Source of the DNA: VRUE01 sp963716735
GTDB taxonomy: Bacteria > Actinomycetota > Thermoleophilia > Solirubrobacterales > 70-9
Direction: 5' to 3'
DNA length: 64,000 nucleotides
NCBI GenBank assembly: GCA_963716735.1
Contig: OY970321.1
Location: forward strand, 2,418,001 to 2,482,000
Shown here: positions 23,032 through 31,626 of the stretch, piece after piece
Numbering within the stretch: the stretch's first letter is position 1
Layout of the letters: the number at the start of each line of letters is the position of its first letter
Translations under genes and position numbers: made by a program
Notes under the pieces: model-generated
What the model saw: the letters and a program-made list of their open reading frames with translations, nothing else
The model's database searches: none
What the model was told of the DNA's origin: nothing

Positions 23032-24786
23032 GTGCCCTCGCCCAGCGACTCGACCTCCCTCTACCGCCGCCATCGCCCCGGCTCCTTCGACGAAGTGGTC
23101 GGCCAGCAGCACGTCGTCCGCACGCTGCGCAACGCGGTCGAGCAGGGCAAGGTCCACCACGCCTACCTCTTCGTCGGCTCGCGCGGGACCGGCAAGACCT
23201 CGATGGCGAAGATCCTTGCCCGCTCGCTCAATTGCGAGCGCGGCGGCCCGACGGTCACCCCCTGCGGCGAGTGCGAGTCCTGCCTGACGATCGCCGGCGG
23301 CACCTCTCTCGACGTGATCGAGATGGACGCCGCCTCCAACCGCTCGGTCGACGACATCCGCGACCTGCGCGAGCGGGTCGCCTACGCGCCAACCGGCGGT
23401 CGCTGGAAGGTCTACATCCTCGACGAGGCGCACATGCTGACCAAAGAGGCCTGGAACGCATTCCTCAAGACGCTGGAGGAGCCGCCGCCGAACACCGTCT
23501 TCGTCCTGGCGACGACCGAGTCGCACAAGGTGATGGCGACGATCGCCGACCGCTGCCAGCGCTTCGACTTCCAGCGCCCCTCGCTGGAGCAGATCTCCGA
23601 GGTGGTGCAGCGGGTGGCTGTGGCCGAGCAGATCGAGGTCGAGGGGGGCGCTGTGGCGACGATCGCCCGCTCCGCCTCGGGCAGCTTCCGCGACGCGCTC
23701 GGCACGCTCGACCAGTTGGTCGCCTACGGCGGCGACAAAGTGGGACTCGACGACGTGTTGCAGCTCCTCGGCGCCGCCGACGCCGAGCTGCTCTTCGGCG
23801 CCGTCGACGCGGTCGTCGCCGAGGATCCGAAGGCGGTCCTGCTCGGGGTCGAGGAGATGGCCCGCTCCGGGCGCGACCCTTCCCAGTTCGCCCGTGACCT
23901 GCTCGCCCACCTGCGCCACCTGCTGGTCACCCAGACGGTCGGCGAGGTGCCCAACACCTTCGTCGTCACGGCGACCGACGAGGGGCGGATGGCGGCCCAG
24001 GCCAACGCAATCGGGGCGGCCACCCTCGTTCGCACCATCGACGAGCTCTCAGCAGCTCTCACCGCCGTCCGCGAGGGCGACGATGCCCGCATGGCAGTGG
24101 AGATCGCCCTGCTCAAAGCAGCAAGACCCGACCTCGACCCCTCAACCGAGGGACTTCTCAGGCGCATAGAGAGACTCGAGCAAGGGGGGGCGCAAGCTCC
24201 TCCCGCGCCACCCGCGGAAGAGACGCCTGCGCTTGAACCCTCTCAGTCCGACGCCGACGATCCTCCCGCGGGTGGCGGCGGGCCGGGGGTGTCCGAGCAG
24301 GAGCGGCGTCCTCTTGCTCGCCCCACCGACTCAGCGAGTGAAGCAGACGCATCTGGCGAGCAACCCAGCGACAGCTCGGACACCCCCGGCCCGCCGCCAG
24401 GACCCGCGGGCCATGAGCTGAACATGGAGCAAGTAGTTCGGGTCTGGCCCGCCGTGCTCGACCAGCTGATGCAGACCGCTCCGGCGCTTGCGGCTACCTT
24501 CGAGGGTGCGCACCCGATCGCTGTCGATGCTGCCGAGGGAAGCGTGACCGTTGGCTTCCCGGTAGACCACATCTTCAACAAGCGCAAGGCCGAAGCTCCC
24601 GACAAGCGGGAGCAACTGGCGGGGGCGCTGGAGGCGGTCCTGGGCCAGAAGGTGCGCCCGGCTTTCGACGTGTTCGATGGCGAGGCTGCTCCGGTCGAAG
24701 ACGAGTCGACCGAGAAGGGTGGCGACGATCACGAGGCGCTGGTGGAGAAGATCAAAAGCGAATTCGATGCTGAGGAGGTCGGTTGA
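23032..24786 (+). CDS. dnaX: DNA polymerase III subunit gamma/tau
   Basis: The 584-residue protein is a clamp-loader ATPase: Walker A GSRGTGKTS, a zinc module (CERGGPTVTPCGECESC), Walker B DEAHML and sensor ATTESHK, ending in a tau-type tail. It loads the sliding clamp at the replication fork. GTG 23032 is favoured over GTG 23014 because TACACT at 23019-23024 is a -10 box 7 nt upstream (leaderless). The linker near residues 410-460 contains a palindromic element with 25-bp perfect arms (24265-24410). It is followed by ebfC and recR, a classic dnaX-ybaB-recR operon. Confidence 0.95.
   Translation: MPSPSDSTSLYRRHRPGSFDEVVGQQHVVRTLRNAVEQGKVHHAYLFVGSRGTGKTSMAKILARSLNCERGGPTVTPCGECESCLTIAGGTSLDVIEMDAASNRSVDDIRDLRERVAYAPTGGRWKVYILDEAHMLTKEAWNAFLKTLEEPPPNTVFVLATTESHKVMATIADRCQRFDFQRPSLEQISEVVQRVAVAEQIEVEGGAVATIARSASGSFRDALGTLDQLVAYGGDKVGLDDVLQLLGAADAELLFGAVDAVVAEDPKAVLLGVEEMARSGRDPSQFARDLLAHLRHLLVTQTVGEVPNTFVVTATDEGRMAAQANAIGAATLVRTIDELSAALTAVREGDDARMAVEIALLKAARPDLDPSTEGLLRRIERLEQGGAQAPPAPPAEETPALEPSQSDADDPPAGGGGPGVSEQERRPLARPTDSASEADASGEQPSDSSDTPGPPPGPAGHELNMEQVVRVWPAVLDQLMQTAPALAATFEGAHPIAVDAAEGSVTVGFPVDHIFNKRKAEAPDKREQLAGALEAVLGQKVRPAFDVFDGEAAPVEDESTEKGGDDHEALVEKIKSEFDAEEVG
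24265..24410. repeat. Palindromic element inside the dnaX linker
   Basis: Perfect 25-bp arms lie at 24274-24298 and 24374-24398 (core CCGGGGGTGTCC). The stem extends outward by 9 bp (CCCGCGGGT with ACCCGCGGG) past a 3-nt bulge. Inside, TTGCTCGCC (24313-24321) pairs with GGCGAGCAA (24354-24362), enclosing small hairpins such as ACTC-AGC-GAGT. The unit is in frame with dnaX and encodes part of its low-complexity linker. Confidence 0.75.
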
Positions 24787-25127
24787 TGGCACGCGGCGGT
24801 CCAGGGGGCTTTGACGTAAACGCACTGATGAAACAGGCGCAGCAGATGCAGCAGCAGATGCTCGAGGCCCAGGAGCAGCTCAAAGACGAGGTAGTCGAGG
24901 CCAGCGCCGGTGGCGGCATGGTCAAGGTGAAGATGGGCGGCGACCTGACCCTGCGCGAGATCGCGATCGACCCCGAGGCGATCGACCCCGAGGAGGCCGA
25001 GATCCTCGCCGACATGGTTCAGGCGGCGGTCAACGAGGCATTGCGCGCCGCGCAGGAGCTGGCGGGCTCGAAAATGGGCGGGATCACCGGCGGCATGGGA
25101 GGCATGCCGGGCCTCCCCGGCATGTGA
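24786..25127 (+). CDS. ebfC: YbaB/EbfC nucleoid-associated protein
   Basis: The 113-residue protein has the YbaB pattern: NALMKQAQQMQQQMLEAQEQL (coiled helix), VVEASAGGGMVKVKMGGDLTLREIAIDPEAI and AAVNEALRAAQEL, with a glycine/methionine-rich tail. EbfC dimers bind DNA and the gene is usually found between dnaX and recR, as here. The ATG overlaps the dnaX stop (TGATG), and GAGGAGG lies upstream inside dnaX. Confidence 0.93.
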   Translation: MARGGPGGFDVNALMKQAQQMQQQMLEAQEQLKDEVVEASAGGGMVKVKMGGDLTLREIAIDPEAIDPEEAEILADMVQAAVNEALRAAQELAGSKMGGITGGMGGMPGLPGM

Positions 25128-25726
25128 GCGCCGAGGGACCGGCGCCGCTCTCCCGCCTCGTCGCCGAGCTCTCGCGGCTGCCGGGGATCGGCCAGCGCAC
25201 CGCGCAGCGCCTTGCCTTCCACATCCTCCGGGCCCCCGACGAAGAGGCCACGGCCTTGGCCGCGGCGATCCGCGAGGTGAAGGAGAAGGTCGGCCTCTGC
25301 GAGCGTTGCTTCAACCTCTCCGAGGGCCCGCTCTGTCGGATCTGCTCGGACTCGAACCGCGATCAGGAGACGATCTGCGTGGTCGAGGAGCCCGCCGACG
25401 TGATCCCGATCGAGCGCACCCACGAGTACCGCGGCCTCTACCACGTGCTCGGCGGCGCCCTTTCCCCGATCGATGGAGTCGACGCCGACGACCTCAAGAT
25501 CGCCGAGCTCCTGCGCCGGGTGGCCGAGAGCGACGTGCGCGAGGTAGTCCTCGCCACCAACCCGACCACCACCGGCGAGGCCACCGCGCTTCACATCGCC
25601 GACCAGCTGCGCGGCCAGGTCACCGTCACCCGCCTCGCCAGCGGCCTGCCGATCGGCGCCGATCTCGAGCACGCCGACGAGGTCACCCTCGGCAACGCCT
25701 TCACCGGCCGCCGCACGCTCGAGTAG
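25124..25726 (+). CDS. recR: Recombination mediator RecR
   Basis: The 200-residue protein has the helix-hairpin-helix (LSRLPGIGQRTAQRLAFHIL), a four-cysteine zinc finger (CERC and CRIC around residues 64-79), a Toprim domain (ICVVEEPADVIPIERT, YRGLYHVLGGALSPIDG) and the C-terminal GEATALHIADQL segment. RecR with RecO/RecF loads RecA at gaps. The GTG start overlaps ebfC by 4 bp. A short hairpin (CCGAGC-GCG-GCTCGG, 25727-25741) follows the stop. Confidence 0.95.
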   Translation: MSAEGPAPLSRLVAELSRLPGIGQRTAQRLAFHILRAPDEEATALAAAIREVKEKVGLCERCFNLSEGPLCRICSDSNRDQETICVVEEPADVIPIERTHEYRGLYHVLGGALSPIDGVDADDLKIAELLRRVAESDVREVVLATNPTTTGEATALHIADQLRGQVTVTRLASGLPIGADLEHADEVTLGNAFTGRRTLE

Positions 25727-25741
25727 CCGAGCGCGGCTCGG
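25727..25741. terminator. Short hairpin after recR
   Basis: CCGAGC and GCTCGG form a 6-bp stem with a 3-nt loop immediately after the recR stop and before the convergent MmcQ-like gene. No U-tract follows, so terminator function is tentative. Confidence 0.35.
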
Positions 25742-25755
25742 GCGATCGGCAGGGC

Positions 25756-26100
25756 TCACCCGCCTCGATCGAGCTCCTCGATCAGCCGCTTGGGGGCGCG
25801 CAGGCGCCACGATTCCTCAAGCAGCTCGGCAAGCTCCGCGCGGTCGATCGCCTCGAGTCGGACGAGGACGTGAGGATGGCCGTCGTAGTGGGGGGTGGTG
25901 AAGAACTTTGCCGGCTCGCCCTCGATCAGGGCTCGCTTCTCCTCCTCGCTCTCGCGCCAGAGGACGAGGGCGTCGGGGTCCTCGCGGAGGCGGGCGAACA
26001 GGCGGTCGCGCACCCTGAACCCCGGGGTTCCATAGGAAGGCTTCTCGGCGGTCGCCGGCAGGGCCAGGGCCAGCTCGCGTACGTCGGCCTCGGAGGCCAC
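25756..26100 (-). CDS. MmcQ/YjbR-family protein
   Basis: The 114-residue protein matches MmcQ/YjbR: ELALALPATAEKPSYGTPGFRVRDRLFARL at the N-terminus, then AKFFTTPHYDGHPHVLVRLEAIDRAELAELLEESWRLRAPKRL. The CyaY-like fold of this family binds DNA in some members, and the physiological role is unclear. The start is GTG 26100. It lies 2 bp after the LapA-like gene, so both probably share the LapA promoter. Confidence 0.87.
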   Translation of the reverse strand: MASEADVRELALALPATAEKPSYGTPGFRVRDRLFARLREDPDALVLWRESEEEKRALIEGEPAKFFTTPHYDGHPHVLVRLEAIDRAELAELLEESWRLRAPKRLIEELDRGG

Positions 26101-26102
26101 TT

Positions 26103-26345
26103 TCAGGCTTGGTCGCGATGGCGCTCGGCGCGGCGGTGGCGGCGGACGAGCGGCGCCACGTAGCCGATCAGCGCGCCGATCGCGACGGCCGCCAGGAGGG
26201 TGACGATGAGCGGGGCGTCGACGGTGACGAAAAGGACGTCGACCCTCACCTGCTGGGAGTTCTGCAGGGCGACGATGACGACGATCGCGACCAGGATGCC
26301 CACCGCCCAGCCACGCCAGTTGACCTGCTTCCTCTCCTCCGTCAT
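26103..26345 (-). CDS. LapA-domain small membrane protein
   Basis: The 80-residue protein has two transmembrane helices (WRGWAVGILVAIVVIVALQNS and APLIVTLLAAVAIGALIGYVA) with QNSQQVRVDVLFVTVDAPL between them, the typical LapA/DUF1049 layout, and a basic tail. The family is linked to envelope lipid assembly in Gram-negatives; its role in actinobacteria is unknown. ATG 26345 follows TAGGAT by 10 nt on the minus strand, so it is probably leaderless. Confidence 0.85.
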   Translation of the reverse strand: MTEERKQVNWRGWAVGILVAIVVIVALQNSQQVRVDVLFVTVDAPLIVTLLAAVAIGALIGYVAPLVRRHRRAERHRDQA

Positions 26346-26476
26346 GGTCGATCTCATCCTAGGGATGGCGTTTGCCCCTATATCTACCGGGTAAGCACAG
26401 GGTCTGGAAAGAGGTCCGGCACGTCTCGATCGACGGGGCCGGCAGGGGGCCGACCTCCGAGGTTCGGAGGGAATCG

Positions 26477-28642
26477 ATGAGGACTCGCTTGGTGGCTGCC
26501 GCGGTGACGATGGCCCTGGCATTCGCCGGATCGGCGGTCGCGATCGGCTCGCCGCCGTCGCATTCGCATGGTAAGGCGGGCCACTCTTCGCATCCCTCGC
26601 AGGGCAAGCCGCACCGGCTGCCGCCGATCGATATGTCGAATGCGGCCAACTGCGACTTCATCGCCGAACCGGGCAACGCGCTCTGCATGCTGCCCTTCCC
26701 CGACGACTACTACACGACCCCGGACCCGGGCAGCCCCACCGGCCGCCGTATCGACTTCAAGACCGCGGGCATGCCGGCCAACGTGCTCGGCTCGCACATC
26801 GCGGCCGACCCCTACAACGCCTCCGACGGCTTTAGCCAGGGCGCGACGATCCTGCTCGAGGTGCCGGACATCGACACCGTGGCCGACGTCGAGGCCACCG
26901 GAGCTGTGCCGATCAACCACATCGGCCGCTACACGCAGCGCAACACGCCCGTCGTCGTGCTCGATGCGGAAACGGGCAAGCGCTGGCCGATCTGGGTTGA
27001 GATCGACTCCACCGCCTCCGACCCCTCGAAAGCCGCGCTCGAGATCCATCCGGCGGTCAACTTCGCGTCCGGCCACCGCTACATCGTTGCCCTGCGCCAC
27101 CTGCGCAACGCCGCCGGCGAGAAGATCGAAGCACCGGCGGCATTCCGCTACTACCGCGATCGCGTTCCTTCCAAGCAGCCGGAGATCGACGCCCGCCGCA
27201 AGCACTTCCGGGACATCTTCAAGCGGTTGAAGAGGTCCGGCATCGGCCGTAGCGACCTCTACCTCGCCTGGGACTTCACCGTGGCGAGCGATCGGAACAA
27301 CGCCGGCCGCGAGCTGGCGATGCGCGACGACGCCTTCGCCCAGCTCGGCGACACCGATCTCGCCGACGGCGTCCCGCAGGGAACTTCGCCGAGCTTCCAG
27401 GTGCTCAACGTCGAAGACGAACCGAACCCCGGGCAAATCGCCCGCCGGGTGAAAGGCACCCTCCAGGTGCCCTGCTACCTGTTTCCCAGCTGCGCCCCGG
27501 GCGGGACGTTCCAGCTCGACTCCGGCGGCTCGCCGCTCCAGAACGGCACCTGGACCGCCAACTTCGACTGCATCGTCCCGGCCTCGGTCGCCAGTGGCCC
27601 GGCCGAGTCGGGGCGGCCCTCGCTCTACGGGCACGGTCTGTTCGGAAGCGCCTCCGAGGTGGGGTCGGGCCCGCAGCGCAGCCTCAGCCAGGCACACGGG
27701 ATCGTCCAGTGCGCCACCGACGAGATCGGCATGTCCGAAAGCGACGTGCCGGTGGCGGTCTTCGCCCTGCAGGATCTCTCGCGCTTCCCGGCGATCCCCG
27801 ATCGCCTCCAGCAGGGGCTGCTCGACGAGCTCTACCTGGGGCGGGCGATGATCAGCCCGTCGGGCTTCACCACCAGCCCCGCCTTCCACCAGGACGGGAC
27901 CCTCGGCAGCGGCTCGGTGCTCGACACCCGCGCGCTCTACTACAACGGCAACAGCCAGGGTGGGATCATGGGCGGCGCCCTGACCGCGGTTGCGCCGGAC
28001 TTCACCCGCGCCTCGCTCGGCGTGCCGGCGATGAACTACTCCGTGCTGCTGCCTCGCTCGGTCGACTTCGACCAGTTCGCCCAGGTCCTCTATCCGTCTT
28101 ACCCGGACGAAACGGCGCGGCCCCTGGTCCTCGACCTGATCCAGATGCTCTGGGACCGCGGCGAGCCCAACGGCTATGCGCACCGGATGACCGATGACCC
28201 GTTGCCGGGCACGCCGGCCCACCAGGTCCTGATGAACGTCGCCTTCGGCGATCACCAGGTGACCAACTACCAGGCCGACGTCGAGGCGCGCACGGTTGGT
28301 GCGGCCGCGCACCGTCCGGTTCTCTTCGCCGGCCGCTGGCCCGACACGGACGTGCTCTGGGGCGTGCCGTCGATCGACAGCTATCCGTACACGGGCTCGG
28401 CGATCTACTACTGGGACATCGGCCCGGTTCGCGACGACCCGCTTAACCCCGGGTCCCAGATCGGAGTCCCTCCGCCTCCCTACGAGAACCTGCCGAACCG
28501 CGGCGGCGAAGATCCCCACGGCGCTCCCCGCGCGGCGGCCGCGGAGCAGCAGCTGGTCTCCGATTTCTTTGCCGGGGCGATCCTGGCGGCGGACGACTGT
28601 GGCGGCGGCCCCTGCTTCGCGGGGAGCTTCAACGGTCCTTAG
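26477..28642 (+). CDS. Large secreted alpha/beta-hydrolase-like protein
   Basis: The 721-residue protein has a signal peptide (LVAAAVTMALAFAGSAVAIG) and a His/Ser-rich linker. An N-terminal domain includes CDFIAEPGNALCMLPFPDDYYTTPDP and repeated beta patterns. The C-terminal region carries GNSQGG with Ser493, a nucleophile elbow, followed by LTAVAPDFTRASLGVPAMNYSVLLPRS, and a candidate late-domain histidine in NVAFGDHQV. This fits a secreted esterase or lipase, but the substrate is unknown. GGAGGG lies 8 nt before the ATG. Confidence 0.7.
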   Translation: MRTRLVAAAVTMALAFAGSAVAIGSPPSHSHGKAGHSSHPSQGKPHRLPPIDMSNAANCDFIAEPGNALCMLPFPDDYYTTPDPGSPTGRRIDFKTAGMPANVLGSHIAADPYNASDGFSQGATILLEVPDIDTVADVEATGAVPINHIGRYTQRNTPVVVLDAETGKRWPIWVEIDSTASDPSKAALEIHPAVNFASGHRYIVALRHLRNAAGEKIEAPAAFRYYRDRVPSKQPEIDARRKHFRDIFKRLKRSGIGRSDLYLAWDFTVASDRNNAGRELAMRDDAFAQLGDTDLADGVPQGTSPSFQVLNVEDEPNPGQIARRVKGTLQVPCYLFPSCAPGGTFQLDSGGSPLQNGTWTANFDCIVPASVASGPAESGRPSLYGHGLFGSASEVGSGPQRSLSQAHGIVQCATDEIGMSESDVPVAVFALQDLSRFPAIPDRLQQGLLDELYLGRAMISPSGFTTSPAFHQDGTLGSGSVLDTRALYYNGNSQGGIMGGALTAVAPDFTRASLGVPAMNYSVLLPRSVDFDQFAQVLYPSYPDETARPLVLDLIQMLWDRGEPNGYAHRMTDDPLPGTPAHQVLMNVAFGDHQVTNYQADVEARTVGAAAHRPVLFAGRWPDTDVLWGVPSIDSYPYTGSAIYYWDIGPVRDDPLNPGSQIGVPPPPYENLPNRGGEDPHGAPRAAAAEQQLVSDFFAGAILAADDCGGGPCFAGSFNGP

Positions 28643-28727
28643 TGGCCAAATCGACTAGACGGGTGTCAACCCGCAAATTGCGAGTTTTTGACGCACTGGC
28701 GTCCGCTCGCTTCGCCAATGTCTCGGC

Positions 28728-29456
28728 GTGGCGACGGACGCCCCCACACGAATCGACATGGGCGACGGCTCCGGCGCCGGCAAGCTTGCCCGCGAAGTCT
28801 CCTCATTGCAGGCATCGCTGCTGGGCAAGCTGCACGACGAGATGGCGGGCGGGAACGCGGCACTGTTCGCCGCCGCGGCGCAGAAATTGGCCGAGGAGTT
28901 CGGTTCGGTTACGGCGACCGCGGTTGGCACGCTCTGGGAGCGCGACGGTTCCCCCGCCGTCTTGGAGGACGAGCACCCGAGCCTGTACCGCGCCGGCCAG
29001 ATGCGCCGCAGGCTCGACCAGCTGCTCGAATGCCACCGGCGCTACGAGCAGCCGTTTGTCTTGGCCGTCTTCGACGTCGAGGGCCCGGGAGCGCGTGACG
29101 ACGATGTCAGCGGGGGCCGTCAGACCGCCCTGGCCGTCGTCGGTGCGGCGCTCGGTGAGAGCGTGCGGCTCGTCGATGAGACCTTCCGCCTCGAGGAGGA
29201 TGCGCTCTGCGTCCTGGCGCCGGGTCAGAGCACGGTCGGCGGCGTGCAGATGGCGGAGCGGCTGCTGAGCCAGCTCGACGACCTCGAGCGTGCCGGGGGC
29301 TTACGGATCGGGATCTCGGCCGGCGTCGTCGCCTGTCCGGAGCACGGCAACGAGGCCGACCAGCTCCTGCACAAGGCAGACGAGGCGATGTGGCGGGCAC
29401 GCTCGCTCGGCCAGCCGGTCGGCGTCGGCGTCTTAGAGCCTTTGCAAGATCGCTGA
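28728..29456 (+). CDS. Degenerate GGDEF-domain protein
   Basis: The 242-residue protein has an N-terminal helical region and a GGDEF-like domain: HRRYEQPFVLAVFDVEGPG (usually LDxDxFK), then RLEEDALCVLAPG at the place of the catalytic GGDEF, and GISAGVVACPEHGNEADQLLHKADEAMWRARSLG at the end, a normal GGDEF C-terminus. With the signature lost it should not make cyclic di-GMP; it may be a nucleotide sensor or scaffold. The start is GTG 28728; ATG 28758 is an alternative. It is 54 bp upstream of the MerR gene. Confidence 0.75.
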   Translation: MATDAPTRIDMGDGSGAGKLAREVSSLQASLLGKLHDEMAGGNAALFAAAAQKLAEEFGSVTATAVGTLWERDGSPAVLEDEHPSLYRAGQMRRRLDQLLECHRRYEQPFVLAVFDVEGPGARDDDVSGGRQTALAVVGAALGESVRLVDETFRLEEDALCVLAPGQSTVGGVQMAERLLSQLDDLERAGGLRIGISAGVVACPEHGNEADQLLHKADEAMWRARSLGQPVGVGVLEPLQDR

Positions 29457-29476
29457 CAGATTCCTGAAATCTGTCC
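29456..29476. promoter_or_regulatory. Palindrome between the GGDEF-like and MerR genes
   Basis: GACAGATT (29456-29463) and AATCTGTC (29469-29476) form an 8-bp inverted repeat with a 5-nt spacer, overlapping the end of the GGDEF-like gene and 34 bp before the MerR start. It may be an operator for the MerR regulator or a hairpin terminator. Confidence 0.4.
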
Positions 29477-29510
29477 ATAACTGGTGTAAACCCCGAAAAC
29501 GGGTGCCAGA

Positions 29511-30359
29511 ATGCTGCGCATGCCGGGAATCCGCACCAATGCCGCCGCCGAAGTGCTGGGCGTCAGCCCCAACACCTTGCGCAGCTGGGAGCGTCGCTAT
29601 GGCTACCCGGTGCCGAAGCGCACCGTCGGCAACCACCGCAACTACGAGCTGGTCGAGCTGCAGACGCTGCGCGACGCACTCGCCACCACCGGCAACATCT
29701 CCTCGGCGATCGAGCTTGCCCGCCAGCGCCAGGAAGCGCCGGCCAGCGGTGACAGCCTGCGCCTGGCCTTCGAGAGCTTCGACGAGGACGCCGCCGACCG
29801 CGCGGTCGAGGAGAGCCTCGCCGTCCGGCCGCTGGAGCGGACCGTGGAGGAGATGCTGCTTCCCGCGGTCGACGAGCTTGCCGCCGACCCCGAGCGCGAG
29901 GCGGAGTTGGAGTTCGCTTCCCGCTGGGCGACCGGCTGGCTGCACGGTGCCCGCCGCCTGGCTTCCGCTGCTTCGCGTCCCGCCGGAATTCTGCTGCTCG
30001 ACTCGAGTCGGGGCTCCGAGGTGGAGGCGGTTCACGCCCAGGCGCTCGACCTCACCCTGCGCCGCGCCGGCTTCCGCGTGCTGATGCTTTCCGACGAGCT
30101 CGGCGAGGAGCGCATGGAGCGCGCCCTCGGCGCCCTCGAGCCGACCGCGATCGTCCTCTGCGGTCCCGGCGCTGACACGCCTTCGGCTGTACAGCTCGTC
30201 CGCAAGATCCGCGCCGCGGGCTTCGATGCGCCGCTCTACGGCTTTCGCGCCAGCGGCCTGATCGGGGACGCGATCCCCGCCGCCGGCGAGCGTCCCAGTC
30301 AGGTGACGGGGATGCTCAACGCGGACCTGCGCCGCCGCGCCAGCCAGGCATTTGCCTGA
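29511..30359 (+). CDS. MerR-family regulator with a cobalamin-binding-like domain
   Basis: The 282-residue protein starts with a MerR winged helix (IRTNAAAEVLGVSPNTLRSWERRYGYPVPKRTVGNHRNYELVELQTLRDAL) followed by a helical region and a Rossmann-like C-terminal domain (GILLLDSSRGSEVEAVHAQALDLTLRRAGFRVLMLSDEL) as in CarH/LitR light sensors. The cobalamin-binding E/D-x-H-x-x-G motif is absent: that position reads DSSRGSEVEAVH. It may therefore respond to another ligand. ATG 29511 is used; ATG 29520 is possible. A hairpin at 30358-30399 follows. Confidence 0.8.
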   Translation: MLRMPGIRTNAAAEVLGVSPNTLRSWERRYGYPVPKRTVGNHRNYELVELQTLRDALATTGNISSAIELARQRQEAPASGDSLRLAFESFDEDAADRAVEESLAVRPLERTVEEMLLPAVDELAADPEREAELEFASRWATGWLHGARRLASAASRPAGILLLDSSRGSEVEAVHAQALDLTLRRAGFRVLMLSDELGEERMERALGALEPTAIVLCGPGADTPSAVQLVRKIRAAGFDAPLYGFRASGLIGDAIPAAGERPSQVTGMLNADLRRRASQAFA

Positions 30360-30399
30360 CCGGCGCGACGTCGGGTCTCGCCCCTAGAGCGCGCCGGTC
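30358..30399. terminator. Hairpin between convergent MerR and pstS genes
   Basis: GACCGGCGCG (30358-30367) and CGCGCCGGTC (30390-30399) are perfectly complementary, with a 22-nt loop. It spans the MerR stop and the last codons of pstS, a place suited to a bidirectional terminator. Confidence 0.5.
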
Positions 30400-31391
30400 G
30401 AGCTTTTCGCCGCGCTGAGGACCACTTTCGGCAGCGGTGCGAAGTCAAGCGCCGCTCCGTATTTCTGGCCGATCGTGATCGCGTAGTTGATGAACTGCTG
30501 CAGGAAGCCCTTCTGGGGGGCGTCGTGCGGAACGATCGCGTAGGTGAACGTCGATATCGGATACGCGATCGAGGCCTTTTTCGGCGGGTTGGTGATGCTG
30601 ATCTCGTTGCTCGGCGGGACTTTCGTGACCACCGACGCCGCGCTTTCGATGTTTTTCAGGTTCGGCAGCTCGTAGTTGCCGGCTTCGTTCTTGAGTGCGG
30701 CTGCTCCCAGACCCGCCGCGATCAGGTAGGAGGCCGAGATGTAGCCGATGGCCCCTTTGGTCGAGGTGACCGTCGAGGTGACGCCGGCGTTGCCTTTGGC
30801 GCCGACGCCGTGGGTGAAGCCCACCGAGGTCGCGTAGCCAACTTCGTTCTTCCAGGCTTTGCTGACCTTCGACAGGTAGTTCGTAAAGGTGTAGGTATCA
30901 CCGGATCCGTCGCTGCGGAATACCGGGGTGATTGGGAGATTGGGCAGGTGTGATTTCGGGTTGATCTTCTGAATCTTGGCGTCGTTCCAGCTCGTGATCT
31001 TGCCGAAGTAAATGCCGGCGAGGATCGAACCCGTGAGGTTCAGCTTCTTGACGCCCGGGATGTTGAACCCGACGCCAGTCGCCGTCAGCGCCCACGGGAT
31101 CTGAACGCACCCGTTGCACTTAGCGGCCTGTTCGGGGGTCAGCGGCGCGTCGGAGGCGCCGAAGTCGACGGTCCGTGCGGTGATCTGTGCGATCCCCGTT
31201 CCGGAGCCGACCGCTCCGTATTTGACCGGGATGCCTTCCTTGATTTCGAAGCCGTTGATCCAGTTGGCCATCAGGGGCGCGACCAGCGTGGAACCGGCTC
31301 CGGTAAGGCCTGCGGCAGAGGCGTTGGCCGCTCCCGTCGCCATGACCATGACGGCCGCGATGGCTACCCCAAGCAACCTAATGCGATTCAA
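30384..31391 (-). CDS. pstS: Phosphate ABC transporter substrate-binding protein PstS
   Basis: The 335-residue protein has a signal peptide (LLGVAIAAVMVMATGAANASA) and the PstS fold: GLTGAGSTLVAPLMANWI (phosphate-binding), VKYGAVGSGTGIAQI, VDFGASDAPLT and FRSDGSGDTYTFTNYL. It captures phosphate outside the membrane for PstCAB. There is no lipobox, so anchoring must be by other means. The start is TTG 31391, with AAAGGA 7 nt upstream. It is divergent from pstC, and a Pho-box-like motif lies in the shared intergenic region. Confidence 0.93.
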   Translation of the reverse strand: MNRIRLLGVAIAAVMVMATGAANASAAGLTGAGSTLVAPLMANWINGFEIKEGIPVKYGAVGSGTGIAQITARTVDFGASDAPLTPEQAAKCNGCVQIPWALTATGVGFNIPGVKKLNLTGSILAGIYFGKITSWNDAKIQKINPKSHLPNLPITPVFRSDGSGDTYTFTNYLSKVSKAWKNEVGYATSVGFTHGVGAKGNAGVTSTVTSTKGAIGYISASYLIAAGLGAAALKNEAGNYELPNLKNIESAASVVTKVPPSNEISITNPPKKASIAYPISTFTYAIVPHDAPQKGFLQQFINYAITIGQKYGAALDFAPLPKVVLSAAKSSTGAL

Positions 31392-31546
31392 GAGAATTCC
31401 TTTCGACTCGTTTCGATGTCATCTGGCGGGCGCAGGGTGCGGCCCGGGCGCGGCATAGCATTGGGGTAAGGAGTCACAAACATGTGTCAATCTCGTGAAA
31501 GATGTGGTTATAAAAATGTAATAGTGCTTTTCCGGTTGTTACCGAA

Positions 31547-31559
31547 CTGTGAACAGTTG
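31547..31559. promoter_or_regulatory. Pho-box-like motif upstream of pstCAB/pstS
   Basis: CTGTGAACAGTTG lies in the 235-bp pstS-pstC intergenic region and recurs with one change at 35731-35743 upstream of the phosphoesterase gene. The complementary strand reads GTTCAC, the core of actinobacterial PhoP sites. The flanking A/T-rich sequence also holds TTTCACTTTTGTGAAA (31560-31575). PhoP binding is inferred. Confidence 0.45.
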
Positions 31560-31626
31560 TTTCACTTTTGTGAAAATCGGGATAAGCACTGTTTCGGGCC
31601 GACAATCTCCACTACGCTGCGCGCCG

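Noticed and set aside
26384..28519. A 711-codon open frame antisense to the secreted hydrolase gene
   Set aside because: Same cause; the sense frame has a signal peptide and nucleophile elbow.
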